NCBI GenBank assembly: GCA_002295925.1
Contig: DBGO01000010.1
Coordinates: 186,001 to 250,000 of the forward strand
Origin: Flavobacteriales bacterium UBA852
GTDB lineage: Bacteria > Bacteroidota > Bacteroidia > Flavobacteriales_E > Vicingaceae
Direction: 5' to 3'
Length of the DNA: 64,000 nt
A program made the translations under genes and the position numbers. The notes under the pieces are model-generated. The model was not told the origin of the DNA and searched no databases. It saw only the letters and a list, made by a program, of their open reading frames with translations. Position 1 is the stretch's first letter. Each line of letters begins with the position of its first letter. Shown in pieces: positions 8,682 to 18,265 of this stretch.

Positions 8682-8713
8682 AAAGCCAACTCAAATTTGA
8701 GTTGGCTTTTTAT
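8682..8713 (+). terminator. Intrinsic terminator (perfect inverted repeat)
   Basis: AAAGCCAACTCAAA is followed directly by its reverse complement, ending in a T run. It closes the small CarboxypepD_reg-like gene. It overlaps the 5' extension of the rsmI reading frame, supporting the later rsmI start. Confidence 0.85.
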
Positions 8714-8741
8714 CTATTTTTACATTTCAAATCATACACTT

Positions 8742-9416
8742 ATGCCCACCTTATATATTGTGCCCACGCCAATTGGCAACTTACAAGACATTACCTTGCG
8801 CAGCATTGAAATACTCCAATCGGTAGATTTTATATTGGCAGAAGACACCCGACACAGTGCCAAATTGCTTAAACATTTAAACATTCAAAAACCGCTTATT
8901 TCTTTTCATCAACATAATGAACATAAAAAACTGGAGGAAGTTACAGATAAAATTACCCAATCTGAAAGTGCAGCCCTGGTAAGCGATGCCGGTACGCCGG
9001 GGATTTCCGACCCCGGATTTTTATTGGTAAGAGCATGTATAGAACATAATATTGATGTTATTACCCTACCCGGACCAACGGCATTTGTTCCCGCACTGGT
9101 AAACAGTGGATTACCTTGCGATAAATTTGTATTTGAAGGATTTTTGCCACATAAAAAAGGCCGACAAACCCGTTTGCAACTTTTGGCAGAAGAAAAGCGC
9201 ACCATTATTTTTTACGAGTCACCTTATCGATTACTTAAAACTTTAGAGCAATTAACCGAATTTTTCGGAAAAGAAAGAAAAGCATCCGTAAGCCGCGAAA
9301 TATCCAAAATACACGAGGAAACTGTTCGAGGAACTATACAAGAGCTTATCAACCATTTTTCTGACAAGAAAATTAAAGGTGAAATTGTGCTTGTTGTATC
9401 CGGAAAAGAGTCTTAA
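8742..9416 (+). CDS. rsmI: 16S rRNA (cytidine-1402 2'-O)-methyltransferase
   Basis: RsmI methylates the ribose of C1402 in the ribosomal decoding centre using SAM. The N-terminus MPTLYIVPTPIGNLQDITLR is the tetrapyrrole-methylase-type signature. It is followed by LAEDTRHSAKLL, LVSDAGTPGISDPG and LPGPTAFVPALVNSGLP. The ATG at 8742 gives 224 residues and starts at the family signature. The upstream in-frame ATG at 8697 lies inside a terminator and was rejected. The stop overlaps the convergent ATPase stop. Confidence 0.95.
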   Translation: MPTLYIVPTPIGNLQDITLRSIEILQSVDFILAEDTRHSAKLLKHLNIQKPLISFHQHNEHKKLEEVTDKITQSESAALVSDAGTPGISDPGFLLVRACIEHNIDVITLPGPTAFVPALVNSGLPCDKFVFEGFLPHKKGRQTRLQLLAEEKRTIIFYESPYRLLKTLEQLTEFFGKERKASVSREISKIHEETVRGTIQELINHFSDKKIKGEIVLVVSGKES

Positions 9417-11974
9417 TAGATTTCAGGATATTTTTTTACTATTTGTTTAGAAATAAGTAATGAAAATATCAATCCTATTAAAGTTCCACCTATTATATAA
9501 AACCAAGAATATAAAGTTAAAGTTTCAAAAGAAAATATGTCACTAATAGGTTTAGCATATATAACTATTAATTGCATAACAAAAGATACAAGCAATGCTT
9601 GAACTAAATATTTATTGCTAAAAATTGACTCTTTATATTCATATTTAATAACCGTTATTCGAACAAATTCGTAGAGAATAACCATAGTTACCAATATTGC
9701 TCTCACTTGATGAAGCCCAAATTGTAAAGTAAGAAGTAGAGTCCCAAAAAGTACAATTGACATCAAACTTCCTAATAAAAATATTTTGTAAACCAATTTA
9801 TTATTAATAAGTGGATTATCAATCTTGCGAGGTGGTAAATTCATAATATCTTTTAACGGAGGGTCGGTACCAAGAGCAAGCGCTACCAAACCATCTGTTA
9901 ATAAATTCAACCACAGTAAATGAATAGGTAGTAAAACAGGCTCTGAAAGATTGACAAAAAATGTCAACAACAATACTAATAATACTTCGGCAATATTACA
10001 GGTAAGCAGGTAATCGATAAATTTTCGAATATTGATAAAAACTGTTCTTCCTTCTCGAATAGCATTGATGATTGTTGCATAATTATCGTCCAACAATATC
10101 ATATCGGCAGCTTGTTTGGTTACTTCTGTTCCCCGTATTCCCATAGCAATTCCTACATTGGCTTTATGAATTGCCAACGCATCATTTACGCCATCACCTG
10201 TCATGGCAACAATATTACCATGGTCTTGCATCAAACTTAAAATCCGTTCTTTATGAAAAGGTGTTGTTCGTGCAAAAATTCTTATTCCCGATTCAATTTT
10301 ATTAAACAATAATTTATCATTTAACTTATCCAACTCCGGACCCGTTATTACTCCGGTAGAATGGAGCGATATTTCATTGGCAATAGCTTGTGCCGTTACA
10401 GGGTTATCGCCGGTTATCATAATTGTTTGAATACCTGCACGATGGGCTTTTTCAATAGCCGGTTTTACTTCTTCGCGCGGCGGATCAATCATTGCTTGCA
10501 ATCCTACAAAAACAAGATTTTCTTCGGGTTTTTCATCCTTATTTTTCAATTCTTTGTAGGCAAACCCCATAACGCGCAAAGCATTGGAAGCATATTTTTT
10601 ATTTTGCTCCAAAATTTGAATTTTTAACGCATCATCTAATGGTGAAATTTCTCCGTTTACTTCTACAAAACTGCATAAATCAAGTATTACTTCGGGCGCA
10701 CCTTTTGTGTAAACATATTGAGTATTGTTTTCTTTAACAATAACACTCATACGTTTTCTTTCGGATGAAAACGGAATTTCATCAATAATATCAATGGATG
10801 TATCCAACAAATCTTCTTTTATAATGCCAAATTGCTCGGCACTTTTGCGTAAAGCTATTTCGCTTTGTTCTCCCAGTATTTTTTGATTGCCGTTTTCGTC
10901 TGTTCCTATTTTGGTATCATTACAAACCGCTCCTATTTTAAACAACATTTCGGTTGTTTTATCAAGCTTCCCCGAAACTTCTTTCATCGATGTATCGATG
11001 TTATTGCAATAAAAACGGGTAACACTCATTTTGTTTTGTGTAAGTGTTCCGGTTTTGTCGGTACAAATTACATTGACAGAACCCAACACTTCTGCTACGC
11101 TTAATTTTCGCAACAAAGCATTTTGCTTCATCATCTTTTTAGACGCTATTGCCAATGTAAGTGTTACCACTGCCGGAAGTCCTTCGGGAATTGCTGCTAC
11201 GGCAAGTGTTATAGCCAGCATCAACGAAGTAAATAAATCATATTTAAAATATCCAACAACAAATGTTATGACAATAATTACTAATGAAATATACATCAGT
11301 TTACGACTCACCTCTGCTATTTCTTGTTTAAAGAAATCAGGTGTTTCGTCTTGTTGCAAACCGGCAGCAATTTTCCCCATTTTAGTTCTCATTCCGGTTT
11401 TCTCCACTTGCATCAATGCCTTACCATTATTGACAAATGTATTCATATACACCTCGTCACCTGCTGTTTTGCCCACCGCTTCCGATTCACCGGTCAAAGA
11501 CGATTCATTTACTTGCAAATGAGTAGCTTCCAAAATTTTACCGTCGGCAGGTATAATATCCCCACTGTTGAGCACAACAATATCGCCTGGAACTATTAAC
11601 GTAGAGTCGATTACTTTTTGAATATGATCTCTAATGACCACTGCCCGTGGCACAGCCATTTTTTGCAATGCTTCAACTGCCTTTGCCGCTTTATAATCTT
11701 GTGCAAATCCGGCTAATGCCGATAAAAAAACAATTACCAAAATCAGAATAGTATCAATATACTCTTGAAAATCGCTAATGTGTTGCAGGTAATTGACCAA
11801 AAAGGACACAATTGACGCTCCCAACAGAATAATGATTAACGGAGAAGTAAACTGATTGAGCAATATTTTTAAAGCACTGTTTTTGTGCTTGCGAATAATA
11901 GCATTAGGCCCATATTTAGATAATAAACTTTTCGCCTCTATTTCAGACAATCCTTTGTACGCTTCTTTTTTCAT
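9413..11974 (-). CDS. P-type Ca2+-transporting ATPase (P2A type)
   Basis: This 853-residue P2 ATPase has a cation-ATPase N domain (SEIEAKSLLSKYGPNAI), the actuator TGES at 161-164, and the phosphorylated Asp306 in DKTGT. It also has MTGDGVND in the P domain and about ten membrane helices. Residues matching the SERCA calcium sites are present: AAIPEGLP in M4, CNIAEV in M5 (Asn and Glu) and LNLLTDG in M6 (Asn, Thr, Asp). It therefore looks able to bind two Ca2+, where PMCA-type pumps bind one. The start overlaps the antiporter stop by 4 bases (ATGA). Calcium specificity is inferred from these residues. Confidence 0.92.
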   Translation of the reverse strand: MKKEAYKGLSEIEAKSLLSKYGPNAIIRKHKNSALKILLNQFTSPLIIILLGASIVSFLVNYLQHISDFQEYIDTILILVIVFLSALAGFAQDYKAAKAVEALQKMAVPRAVVIRDHIQKVIDSTLIVPGDIVVLNSGDIIPADGKILEATHLQVNESSLTGESEAVGKTAGDEVYMNTFVNNGKALMQVEKTGMRTKMGKIAAGLQQDETPDFFKQEIAEVSRKLMYISLVIIVITFVVGYFKYDLFTSLMLAITLAVAAIPEGLPAVVTLTLAIASKKMMKQNALLRKLSVAEVLGSVNVICTDKTGTLTQNKMSVTRFYCNNIDTSMKEVSGKLDKTTEMLFKIGAVCNDTKIGTDENGNQKILGEQSEIALRKSAEQFGIIKEDLLDTSIDIIDEIPFSSERKRMSVIVKENNTQYVYTKGAPEVILDLCSFVEVNGEISPLDDALKIQILEQNKKYASNALRVMGFAYKELKNKDEKPEENLVFVGLQAMIDPPREEVKPAIEKAHRAGIQTIMITGDNPVTAQAIANEISLHSTGVITGPELDKLNDKLLFNKIESGIRIFARTTPFHKERILSLMQDHGNIVAMTGDGVNDALAIHKANVGIAMGIRGTEVTKQAADMILLDDNYATIINAIREGRTVFINIRKFIDYLLTCNIAEVLLVLLLTFFVNLSEPVLLPIHLLWLNLLTDGLVALALGTDPPLKDIMNLPPRKIDNPLINNKLVYKIFLLGSLMSIVLFGTLLLTLQFGLHQVRAILVTMVILYEFVRITVIKYEYKESIFSNKYLVQALLVSFVMQLIVIYAKPISDIFSFETLTLYSWFYIIGGTLIGLIFSLLISKQIVKKYPEIY

Positions 11975-13144
11975 CCTTTTTCAGTTATTAAGTATTTTTT
12001 CCATTTATCATTTAAATAAGCAAACGATACGGGAACAAAAAATTTAAACACAATACTTGTAGCTATAATCATAGAATACAAATCTTCTTCAATAATATGA
12101 TTATCCAACAATATTTTTATCAATACTAAACTCGTACTAAAACGAATAGATAAACCTAATCCCAACAACATAGAATGACGAACTCCTATAATATTTTTAG
12201 TGGTAAAATATGAGGCAATAATTTTAGCCATTAGAGATAAAAGCCAGAAAATAAAAACCAGCCAAAAATGAGAAGAAATATAGTTAAAATCTATTTCCAA
12301 TCCTACCATTAGAAAAAATAGCGGAACAAAAATATCCATACGCTACCGATTTTACTGTTTTTTCTAATGCATCAAAGCGTTCTTTTGGTATAAAATTACT
12401 GATAACAACACCTCCAAGCAATGCTCCTATGGCTGATGCATCGGCATATTCACCAATCCCCAAGAACAAAAACAAAATAAACAAACACAATAAAAACAGT
12501 GTATCAAGAGGCAGATACATAAATTTCTTAACTGTGTTTTTCACCTTTAAAAGAATAAAAAACAAAACGAACAAACCTATTAACGAAGCAATAATCTCAT
12601 ACGGACTTTCTACATTTACATCGGCGCTTTCTACTATAAATGACAAAGCAACCAATGTTGCCACTTCTAAAATATCATCAAGTGTACCAATACCTATAAT
12701 AAGCTGACCAAACTTGGTGTTCACCAAATTTAATTCGTCCAAAATGGGTACTAAAATCGCTTCGCCAACCGTGGCAAACGAGGAAGCAACCAATAACGAA
12801 ACTCCCCAACCCAAATTGAAGAAATATTGGATAAACACTCCCACTACCAACACCGTTAATATAATAGTGATCAAAGTTGCTTTTACAATAATACCTTTTT
12901 GTTTTCCCACCTCCTTTAAATCCAGTTTTAACCCAATGATAAATAACAGCAAATACATCCCTACATTACTCAAAAACTGTATAGAATCACTAGAAGTTAT
13001 AGTTGAAAACGGATTGTAAAACGATAAAAAACCACCTATGATAAGCGAGGCAAATACCCACGGTGTTTTTATTTTCTCCAAAAAATAGCCGATAGCATAC
13101 GTTATGATGAAAAAGAAAGCTAAAAATAGATAGACATTATTCAT
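11971..13144 (-). pseudogene. Cation:proton antiporter (CPA2/Kef-like), split by one extra base
   Basis: The two halves form one antiporter if a single base is removed near 12332-12337. The upstream frame reads a normal exchanger (IKTPWVFASLIIGGF, SFATVGEAILVPIL, ASAIGALLGGVV) up to VKSVAYG, then goes off into a tail unlike the family. The downstream frame carries the expected continuation FVPLFFLMVGLEIDF and the last helices. Dropping one base gives VAYGIFVPLFF and about 390 residues, the normal size. I start at the ATG at 13144, not 13183. It is cotranscribed with the Ca-ATPase. Sequencing error, true pseudogene and +1 frameshifting are all open; I see no slippery site. Confidence 0.85.
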
Positions 13145-13228
13145 ACTTGTAAAGTTAGAATAATTTATGTAAAACTCTATCAATTCAAAAACAACGTTAA
13201 AAATAGCAAAAGCAACAAGCGAAATGGT

Positions 13229-13236
13229 TATATTTG
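13229..13236 (+). promoter_or_regulatory. -7 box TATATTTG upstream of dxs
   Basis: An exact TAnnTTTG match 31 bases before the dxs ATG, in the gap divergent from the antiporter. No clear -33 TTTG is visible. Confidence 0.35.
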
Positions 13237-13267
13237 TAAATTACAACGGAATATTATCGCATACAAC

Positions 13268-15211
13268 ATGACTGAAAACTTCAAACCCGGACAACTACTT
13301 GAACAAATAGAATATCCAAGAGATTTACGTGAGAAATTCTCGATTGACGATTTACCGCAAATTTCCAATGAATTGCGGGAATTTATTATTGATGTCGTTT
13401 CGCAAAAAGGCGGACACTTTGGCGCCAGCTTAGGTGTAGTAGAATTAACTGTAGCTTTGCATTACGCACTCAATACACCCGATGATAAAATTGTTTGGGA
13501 TGTAGGACATCAAGCATACGGGCACAAAATACTTACCGGTCGCCGAAAAGTTTTCCATACCAACAGAATTTACAAAGGCATCAGCGGATTTCCAAAACCA
13601 TCGGAAAGTGAGTACGACACATTTGCCGTAGGACACTCATCAACCTCTATTAGTGCGGCACTAGGGATGGCTGTTGCCGACAAAATAAAAAATGAACAAC
13701 GCCAACATGTTGCCGTAATCGGCGATGGTTCCATGACAGCCGGCTTGGCTTTTGAAGGGCTCAACAACGCAGGCACATCCAATACCGATTTATTGGTAAT
13801 ATTAAACGACAACTGCATGTCGATTGATCCTAATGTTGGTGCTCTAAAAGAATATTTGACCGACATTACCACTTCTCACACTTACAATAAAGTAAAAGAC
13901 GAAGTATGGAATTTATTGGGTAAGATATCCAAATTTGGCCCTAATGCGCAAGCCATTGCCCAAAAAGTTGAAAATGCACTGAAATCGGCAATGCTTAAAC
14001 AAAGCAACTTATTCGAATCATTAAATTTTAGATATTTCGGCCCTGTTGACGGGCACGATGTTGTGCATTTGGCAAAAATATTGGAAGACCTGAAAGATAT
14101 TCCGGGACCAAAAATATTGCATTGTGTTACAGTAAAAGGAAAAGGATACAAACCTGCAGAAGAAGGTTCGGCAACCAAATGGCACGCTCCGGGAATTTTC
14201 AATAAAGAAACCGGCGAAATAATTAAAATTACACCTAAAAGTCCTACTCCACCCAAATACCAAGATGTGTTTGGTCATACCATTGTAGAGTTGGCCGAAA
14301 AAAACGAAAAAATTGTCGGAGTAACACCGGCGATGCCTACCGGTTGTTCCTTAAATATTATGATGAACGCCATGCCCGACCGGGCTTTTGATGTTGGGAT
14401 TGCCGAACAACATGCCGTAACATTTTCGGCAGGAATGGCGGCGCAAGGATTGATTCCGTTTTGCAATATTTACTCGTCATTTATGCAACGGGCTTACGAC
14501 CAAGTAATTCATGATGTTGCCTTACAAAACTTACATGTTGTTTTTTGCCTCGACCGGGGCGGACTTGTAGGCGCCGATGGCCCTACGCATCACGGAGCTT
14601 ACGATTTGGCATATTTCCGATGCATTCCAAATATGGTGGTATCTGCCCCAATGAACGAAGAGGAATTACGAAATTTGATGTACACTGCCCAATTAGAGAA
14701 AAATGCCATTCCATTTTCTATCCGCTATCCGCGCGGAAACGGAGTAATGACCGATTGGAAAAAACCGTTTAAAGAAATAAAAATCGGTACAGGCAGAAGA
14801 GTGAAAAACGGCGATGATATTGCCATTTTAAGCATTGGTCATATCGGAAACTTGGCATTAGAAGCCGCAAACGAATTAGAAGAACAAGGATTGAGTGTTG
14901 CACATTACGATATGCGTTTTGTTAAACCTTTAGACGAAATTTTATTGCATGAAGTATTCGGTAAATTCGATAAAGTAATTACTGTAGAAAACGGAACTAT
15001 TGTTGGCGGATTAGGAAGTGCCGTACTTGAATTTATGGCCGACCATGGCTACAACGCACAAGTAAAACGCTTGGGTATACCGGATAAATTTATAGAGCAC
15101 GGAACACAACAAGAGTTGTATCACGAATGTGGGTATGACAAAGAAGGTATAAAAAATACCGTTTTGGAAATGCTCAAAGTGAAATTAAAAGAAAATAAAG
15201 CATCTGCTTAA
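13268..15211 (+). CDS. dxs: 1-deoxy-D-xylulose-5-phosphate synthase
   Basis: DXS condenses pyruvate and glyceraldehyde 3-phosphate using thiamine diphosphate, the first step of the MEP isoprenoid pathway. The 647 residues show DVGHQAYGHKILTGR near 80, the ThDP motif GDGSMTAGLAFEGLNNAG near 153-170, the transketolase-like middle domain with DVGIAEQHAVTFSAG, and LDRGGLVGADGPTHHGAYDL. Length is slightly above 620, which is normal. It heads the dxs-rbfA-lolE-like run. Confidence 0.97.
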   Translation: MTENFKPGQLLEQIEYPRDLREKFSIDDLPQISNELREFIIDVVSQKGGHFGASLGVVELTVALHYALNTPDDKIVWDVGHQAYGHKILTGRRKVFHTNRIYKGISGFPKPSESEYDTFAVGHSSTSISAALGMAVADKIKNEQRQHVAVIGDGSMTAGLAFEGLNNAGTSNTDLLVILNDNCMSIDPNVGALKEYLTDITTSHTYNKVKDEVWNLLGKISKFGPNAQAIAQKVENALKSAMLKQSNLFESLNFRYFGPVDGHDVVHLAKILEDLKDIPGPKILHCVTVKGKGYKPAEEGSATKWHAPGIFNKETGEIIKITPKSPTPPKYQDVFGHTIVELAEKNEKIVGVTPAMPTGCSLNIMMNAMPDRAFDVGIAEQHAVTFSAGMAAQGLIPFCNIYSSFMQRAYDQVIHDVALQNLHVVFCLDRGGLVGADGPTHHGAYDLAYFRCIPNMVVSAPMNEEELRNLMYTAQLEKNAIPFSIRYPRGNGVMTDWKKPFKEIKIGTGRRVKNGDDIAILSIGHIGNLALEAANELEEQGLSVAHYDMRFVKPLDEILLHEVFGKFDKVITVENGTIVGGLGSAVLEFMADHGYNAQVKRLGIPDKFIEHGTQQELYHECGYDKEGIKNTVLEMLKVKLKENKASA

Positions 15212-15228
15212 GCATAAAAATTACAGAA

Positions 15229-15564
15229 ATGGGAGTATTGCAAGAAAAAATAAGCAAGTTGATACAGCAAGAGTTAAGCATGCTTTTTCAAAAAGATGAA
15301 CATTATTGGTTTGAAGGAACAATGGTTTCTGTTTCGGTAGTGCGAGTAACAGCCGATTTATCCCTTGCAAAAGTGTACATAAGTGCTTTTGGCAAGAAAA
15401 AACCGCAAGAAATTTTAGACATTCTGAATGAACACGTGCACGAAGTTCGTTTTGCCTTGGGGAACCGTATAAAAAATAAAGTACGGAAAATACCCGAATT
15501 GCGCTTTTACATTGACGATTCGTTGGAATATGCTCAAAAAATTGATGAATTACTAAAAAATTAA
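15229..15564 (+). CDS. rbfA: 30S ribosome-binding factor A
   Basis: RbfA is a small KH-fold factor that matures the 5' end of 16S rRNA and aids cold growth. The 111 residues contain the family pattern: an N-terminal helix binding region (KISKLIQQELSMLF), MVSVSVVRVTADLSLAKVYI, and a C-terminal RKIPELRFYIDDSLEYAQKI. It starts 17 bases after dxs and ends 12 bases before the permease gene, so all three are probably one transcript. Confidence 0.95.
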   Translation: MGVLQEKISKLIQQELSMLFQKDEHYWFEGTMVSVSVVRVTADLSLAKVYISAFGKKKPQEILDILNEHVHEVRFALGNRIKNKVRKIPELRFYIDDSLEYAQKIDELLKN

Positions 15565-15576
15565 TTCCCTGAACTA

Positions 15577-16785
15577 TTGAACTTCAGATTGTATATTGCC
15601 AAGCGTTACCTTTTTGCCAAAAGGTCGTTTAATATTATCAATCTTATTTCACGCATATCTATTGCCGGTGTTGCCTTTGCTTCGGCAGCGTTAATCATTG
15701 TTTTATCTGCTTTTAACGGGTTGGAAAACTTGGTAGAAAGCTTGTATGCCAAATTTGACCCTGAGATAAAAATTACCGCCGCAAAAGGAAAAACATTTTC
15801 AACAGACAGTATTCCTTTGAATCAATTGCAACAAATTGCAGATATTGATATTATTTCGCAAACGCTCGAAGAAGTTGCTCTTTTTAAATACAAGAAAAAC
15901 CAAACCATAGGTGTAATTAAAGGTGTGGATGAAAATTTTGCCCAAATTTCGGAACTTGACAGCGCTATTCTTTCCGGTGATTTTACCTTAACAGAAAATG
16001 ATTTTAATTATGCTACCATTGGTTATGGTGTGGCACAAAAGCTGGCAATTAATTTAGGCGATATTGCTACAAATTTATGGGTAATTGTACCCAAAAGGGA
16101 AAATAAAAAATCGATAAATCCATTAAATGATTTTAGGAAAAAATACATTATCCCAACAGCCATATTTGGCATAAATGCCGATTTTGACGATAAATATGTA
16201 ATTGCGCCCTTACGATTTGTCCGCTCATTACTCAATAAAAGCAATTCGGAAGTTTCGGCATTGGAAATAAAACTGAAACCGAACGTAACCCCTGAACAAA
16301 CCAAACAAAAAATTCAACAAGTTTTGGGTGAAAATTATATTGTAAAAACCCGCTTTGAGCTAAACGAAATTTTATACAAAACCAACAAAACCGAAAAATG
16401 GATAACCTTTTTTATTTTATCATTTATTTTGGTAATAGCCACTTTCAACATAATTTCTTCTATGGCAATGCTTATATTGGACAAGAAAAATGATTTTAAG
16501 ACTTTTAAAAGTATGGGCGCCACCGATTTCGACATTAAAAGAATATTCTTTTACAATGGAATGTTAATTAATGGAATTGGGGCTATTATCGGCATTGGAT
16601 TTGGCACTGCCTTGTGCCTGTTACAGCAATATGTGGGATTAATTCCTTTACAGGGTGGTATTGTAGAATACTACCCTGTAAAGGTAATGTGGCAAGATTT
16701 TATATTTATTGTTGCCATTGTAGGGATAATCGGGGCAATTGCCTCTTGGTATCCTGTGCGGTTTTTAAAAACCGTTTCGGATTAA
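15577..16785 (+). CDS. LolC/LolE-like ABC transporter permease
   Basis: This 402-residue FtsX/MacB-type permease has an N-terminal membrane helix (near 27-48), a large periplasmic MacB-PCD-like domain, and three C-terminal helices. The N-terminus LNFRLYIAKRYLFAKRSFNI followed by ISIAGVAFASAALIIVLSAF is typical of LolC/LolE in Bacteroidota, which help move lipoproteins from the inner membrane. No ATPase partner is adjacent, which is common in this phylum. The start is TTG at 15577, immediately before the conserved first residues; no nearer ATG fits. It converges on the aldo/keto reductase with a 4-base overlap. Confidence 0.85.
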   Translation: MNFRLYIAKRYLFAKRSFNIINLISRISIAGVAFASAALIIVLSAFNGLENLVESLYAKFDPEIKITAAKGKTFSTDSIPLNQLQQIADIDIISQTLEEVALFKYKKNQTIGVIKGVDENFAQISELDSAILSGDFTLTENDFNYATIGYGVAQKLAINLGDIATNLWVIVPKRENKKSINPLNDFRKKYIIPTAIFGINADFDDKYVIAPLRFVRSLLNKSNSEVSALEIKLKPNVTPEQTKQKIQQVLGENYIVKTRFELNEILYKTNKTEKWITFFILSFILVIATFNIISSMAMLILDKKNDFKTFKSMGATDFDIKRIFFYNGMLINGIGAIIGIGFGTALCLLQQYVGLIPLQGGIVEYYPVKVMWQDFIFIVAIVGIIGAIASWYPVRFLKTVSD

Positions 16786-17774
16786 AAAGCCGGCATTTCG
16801 GGCTTATTACCCAATACTTCTTCAATTTTATTCAAAACCTCATCGGTTATTTTATCTTTATGGTTTAATGCGGCTAAATTTTCTTCCAATTGAGCTACTT
16901 TTGACGCACCTAAAATTACCGTGCTTACATTCGGATTTTTTAAACACCAAAGCAATGCCATTTGTGCCATTGTAATGCCCAAATCGGCAGCAATTCCGGT
17001 TAATTCTTTTACTTTACGTAAATTTTCTTCGCGCAAAGCGGCATCTTTCAACCATTCCAAACCTTCCATATTTAAGCGAGTATCTTTTGGCATTCCGTTG
17101 TTGTATTTTCCGGTTAGCACACCCGAAGCCAATGGCGACCAAATTGTTGTCCCCAACCCTACGGTTTTATATATTTGCGAAAATTCAACCTCAACTTTAT
17201 AGCGGTGCAACATATTATATTGCGGCTGCTCCATTGTGGGCCCAATCAGATTGTATTGACGGGCAACCATATGCGCTTCCATAATTTCTTGGGCACTCCA
17301 TTCCGATGTTCCCCAATACAAAATTTTTCCTTGTTGAATCAATTGATTCATTGCCCAAACGGTTTCTTCAATAGGTGTATTTTTATCCGGACGATGACAA
17401 AAATATAAATCGAGATATTCTACTTGTAAGCGCTTTAACGCTTGATGACAAGCTTCAAAAATATGCTTACGGTGCAATCCTTTTTGCGTGGGTTTGGAAT
17501 CTTTCAATCCTTTTACACCAAAAAACACTTTGCTGGAAACAATATACGAATCGCGTTCCCATTGCATTTTCTTTAAAATGCTTCCCATCACTTTTTCCGA
17601 TTCGCCACGAGCGTAAATTTCGGCATTATCAAAAAAGTTTACTCCGGCATCATAAGCTGTTTTCATTAAATCTTCAGCAGTAGTGTCGCCAATTTGTTTG
17701 CCAAATGTAAGCCAACTGCCCAATGAAAATTCCGAAATGGGTAATCCTGACTTTCCTAATCTTCTATATTCCAT
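16782..17774 (-). CDS. Aldo/keto reductase (AKR6/Kv-beta-like)
   Basis: This 330-residue NADPH-dependent oxidoreductase has a TIM-barrel fold. The catalytic tetrad is visible: Asp and Tyr in FFDNAEIYARGESE, Lys in SSKVFF, and His in YLDLYFCHRP. Close resemblance to voltage-gated potassium channel beta subunits and YghZ-type enzymes is seen in WGTSEWSAQEIMEAH, GPTMEQPQYNMLHR and WSPLASGVLTGKYNNG. The natural substrate is not predictable. It is a single gene divergent from the RidA-like gene. Confidence 0.92.
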   Translation of the reverse strand: MEYRRLGKSGLPISEFSLGSWLTFGKQIGDTTAEDLMKTAYDAGVNFFDNAEIYARGESEKVMGSILKKMQWERDSYIVSSKVFFGVKGLKDSKPTQKGLHRKHIFEACHQALKRLQVEYLDLYFCHRPDKNTPIEETVWAMNQLIQQGKILYWGTSEWSAQEIMEAHMVARQYNLIGPTMEQPQYNMLHRYKVEVEFSQIYKTVGLGTTIWSPLASGVLTGKYNNGMPKDTRLNMEGLEWLKDAALREENLRKVKELTGIAADLGITMAQMALLWCLKNPNVSTVILGASKVAQLEENLAALNHKDKITDEVLNKIEEVLGNKPEMPAF

Positions 17775-17783
17775 AATTCTTAT

Positions 17784-17791
17784 TATTTTTG
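17784..17791 (+). promoter_or_regulatory. -7 box TATTTTTG upstream of the RidA-like gene
   Basis: Exact TAnnTTTG match 28 bases before the ATG at 17820, in the 45-base gap between divergent genes. Confidence 0.35.
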
Positions 17792-17819
17792 GTAAAAATA
17801 CTCAAAAGAACAATCTAAA

Positions 17820-18254
17820 ATGAAAAACGAAAAAATAGACGCCCAAAATGCACCCAAACCAATGGGATTATATCCACATGCCCGACGAGTGGGTAATTTA
17901 TTGTTTTTATCGGGTGTTGGACCGCGAGTTGCCGGTTCGGGCAGCGAAGAAGCCAATATTCCGGGATTAAAATTTGATAAAAACGGAAATTACGAATCGT
18001 TTGATTTTGAAGCACAATGCCGCTCGGTTTTTGATAATGTACGCCGTATTTTGGAAGAATCGGGCAGTAAATGGGAAAATTTGGTGGATGTTACTACTTT
18101 TTTGACGGATATGAAACGTGATTTTAAAACCTACAACCGAATTTATGCCGAGTATTTTAAGGATAATCAACCTTGCCGAACAACAGTTGAAGTGAATGCA
18201 TTACCCTCGCCCATTGCCATTGAGTTGAAATGCATAGCCACTATTGATGATTGA
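17820..18254 (+). CDS. RidA/YjgF-family protein, 2-aminomuconate deaminase-like
   Basis: A 144-residue RidA-fold protein. Family members hydrolyse reactive enamine/imine intermediates or deaminate 2-aminomuconate. The start GLYPHARRVGNLLFLSGVGP resembles the aminomuconate deaminase branch. The residues usual for activity are present: Arg in QPCRTTVEVNALP and Glu in PIAIELKCIA. No tryptophan- or aminophenol-degrading genes lie nearby, so housekeeping imine removal is as likely. It converges with rprY, 11 bases apart. Confidence 0.88.
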   Translation: MKNEKIDAQNAPKPMGLYPHARRVGNLLFLSGVGPRVAGSGSEEANIPGLKFDKNGNYESFDFEAQCRSVFDNVRRILEESGSKWENLVDVTTFLTDMKRDFKTYNRIYAEYFKDNQPCRTTVEVNALPSPIAIELKCIATIDD

Positions 18255-18265
18255 GAAAAGAGGTG

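Noticed and set aside
8697..8741. Longer N-terminus of rsmI
   Set aside because: That start lies inside a terminator hairpin; the family signature begins at 8742.
12332..12345. Programmed +1 frameshift in the antiporter gene
   Set aside because: No known slippery codon with adjacent stop or stimulatory structure is apparent at the junction, so I list it as a broken gene or error first and recoding only as a possibility.
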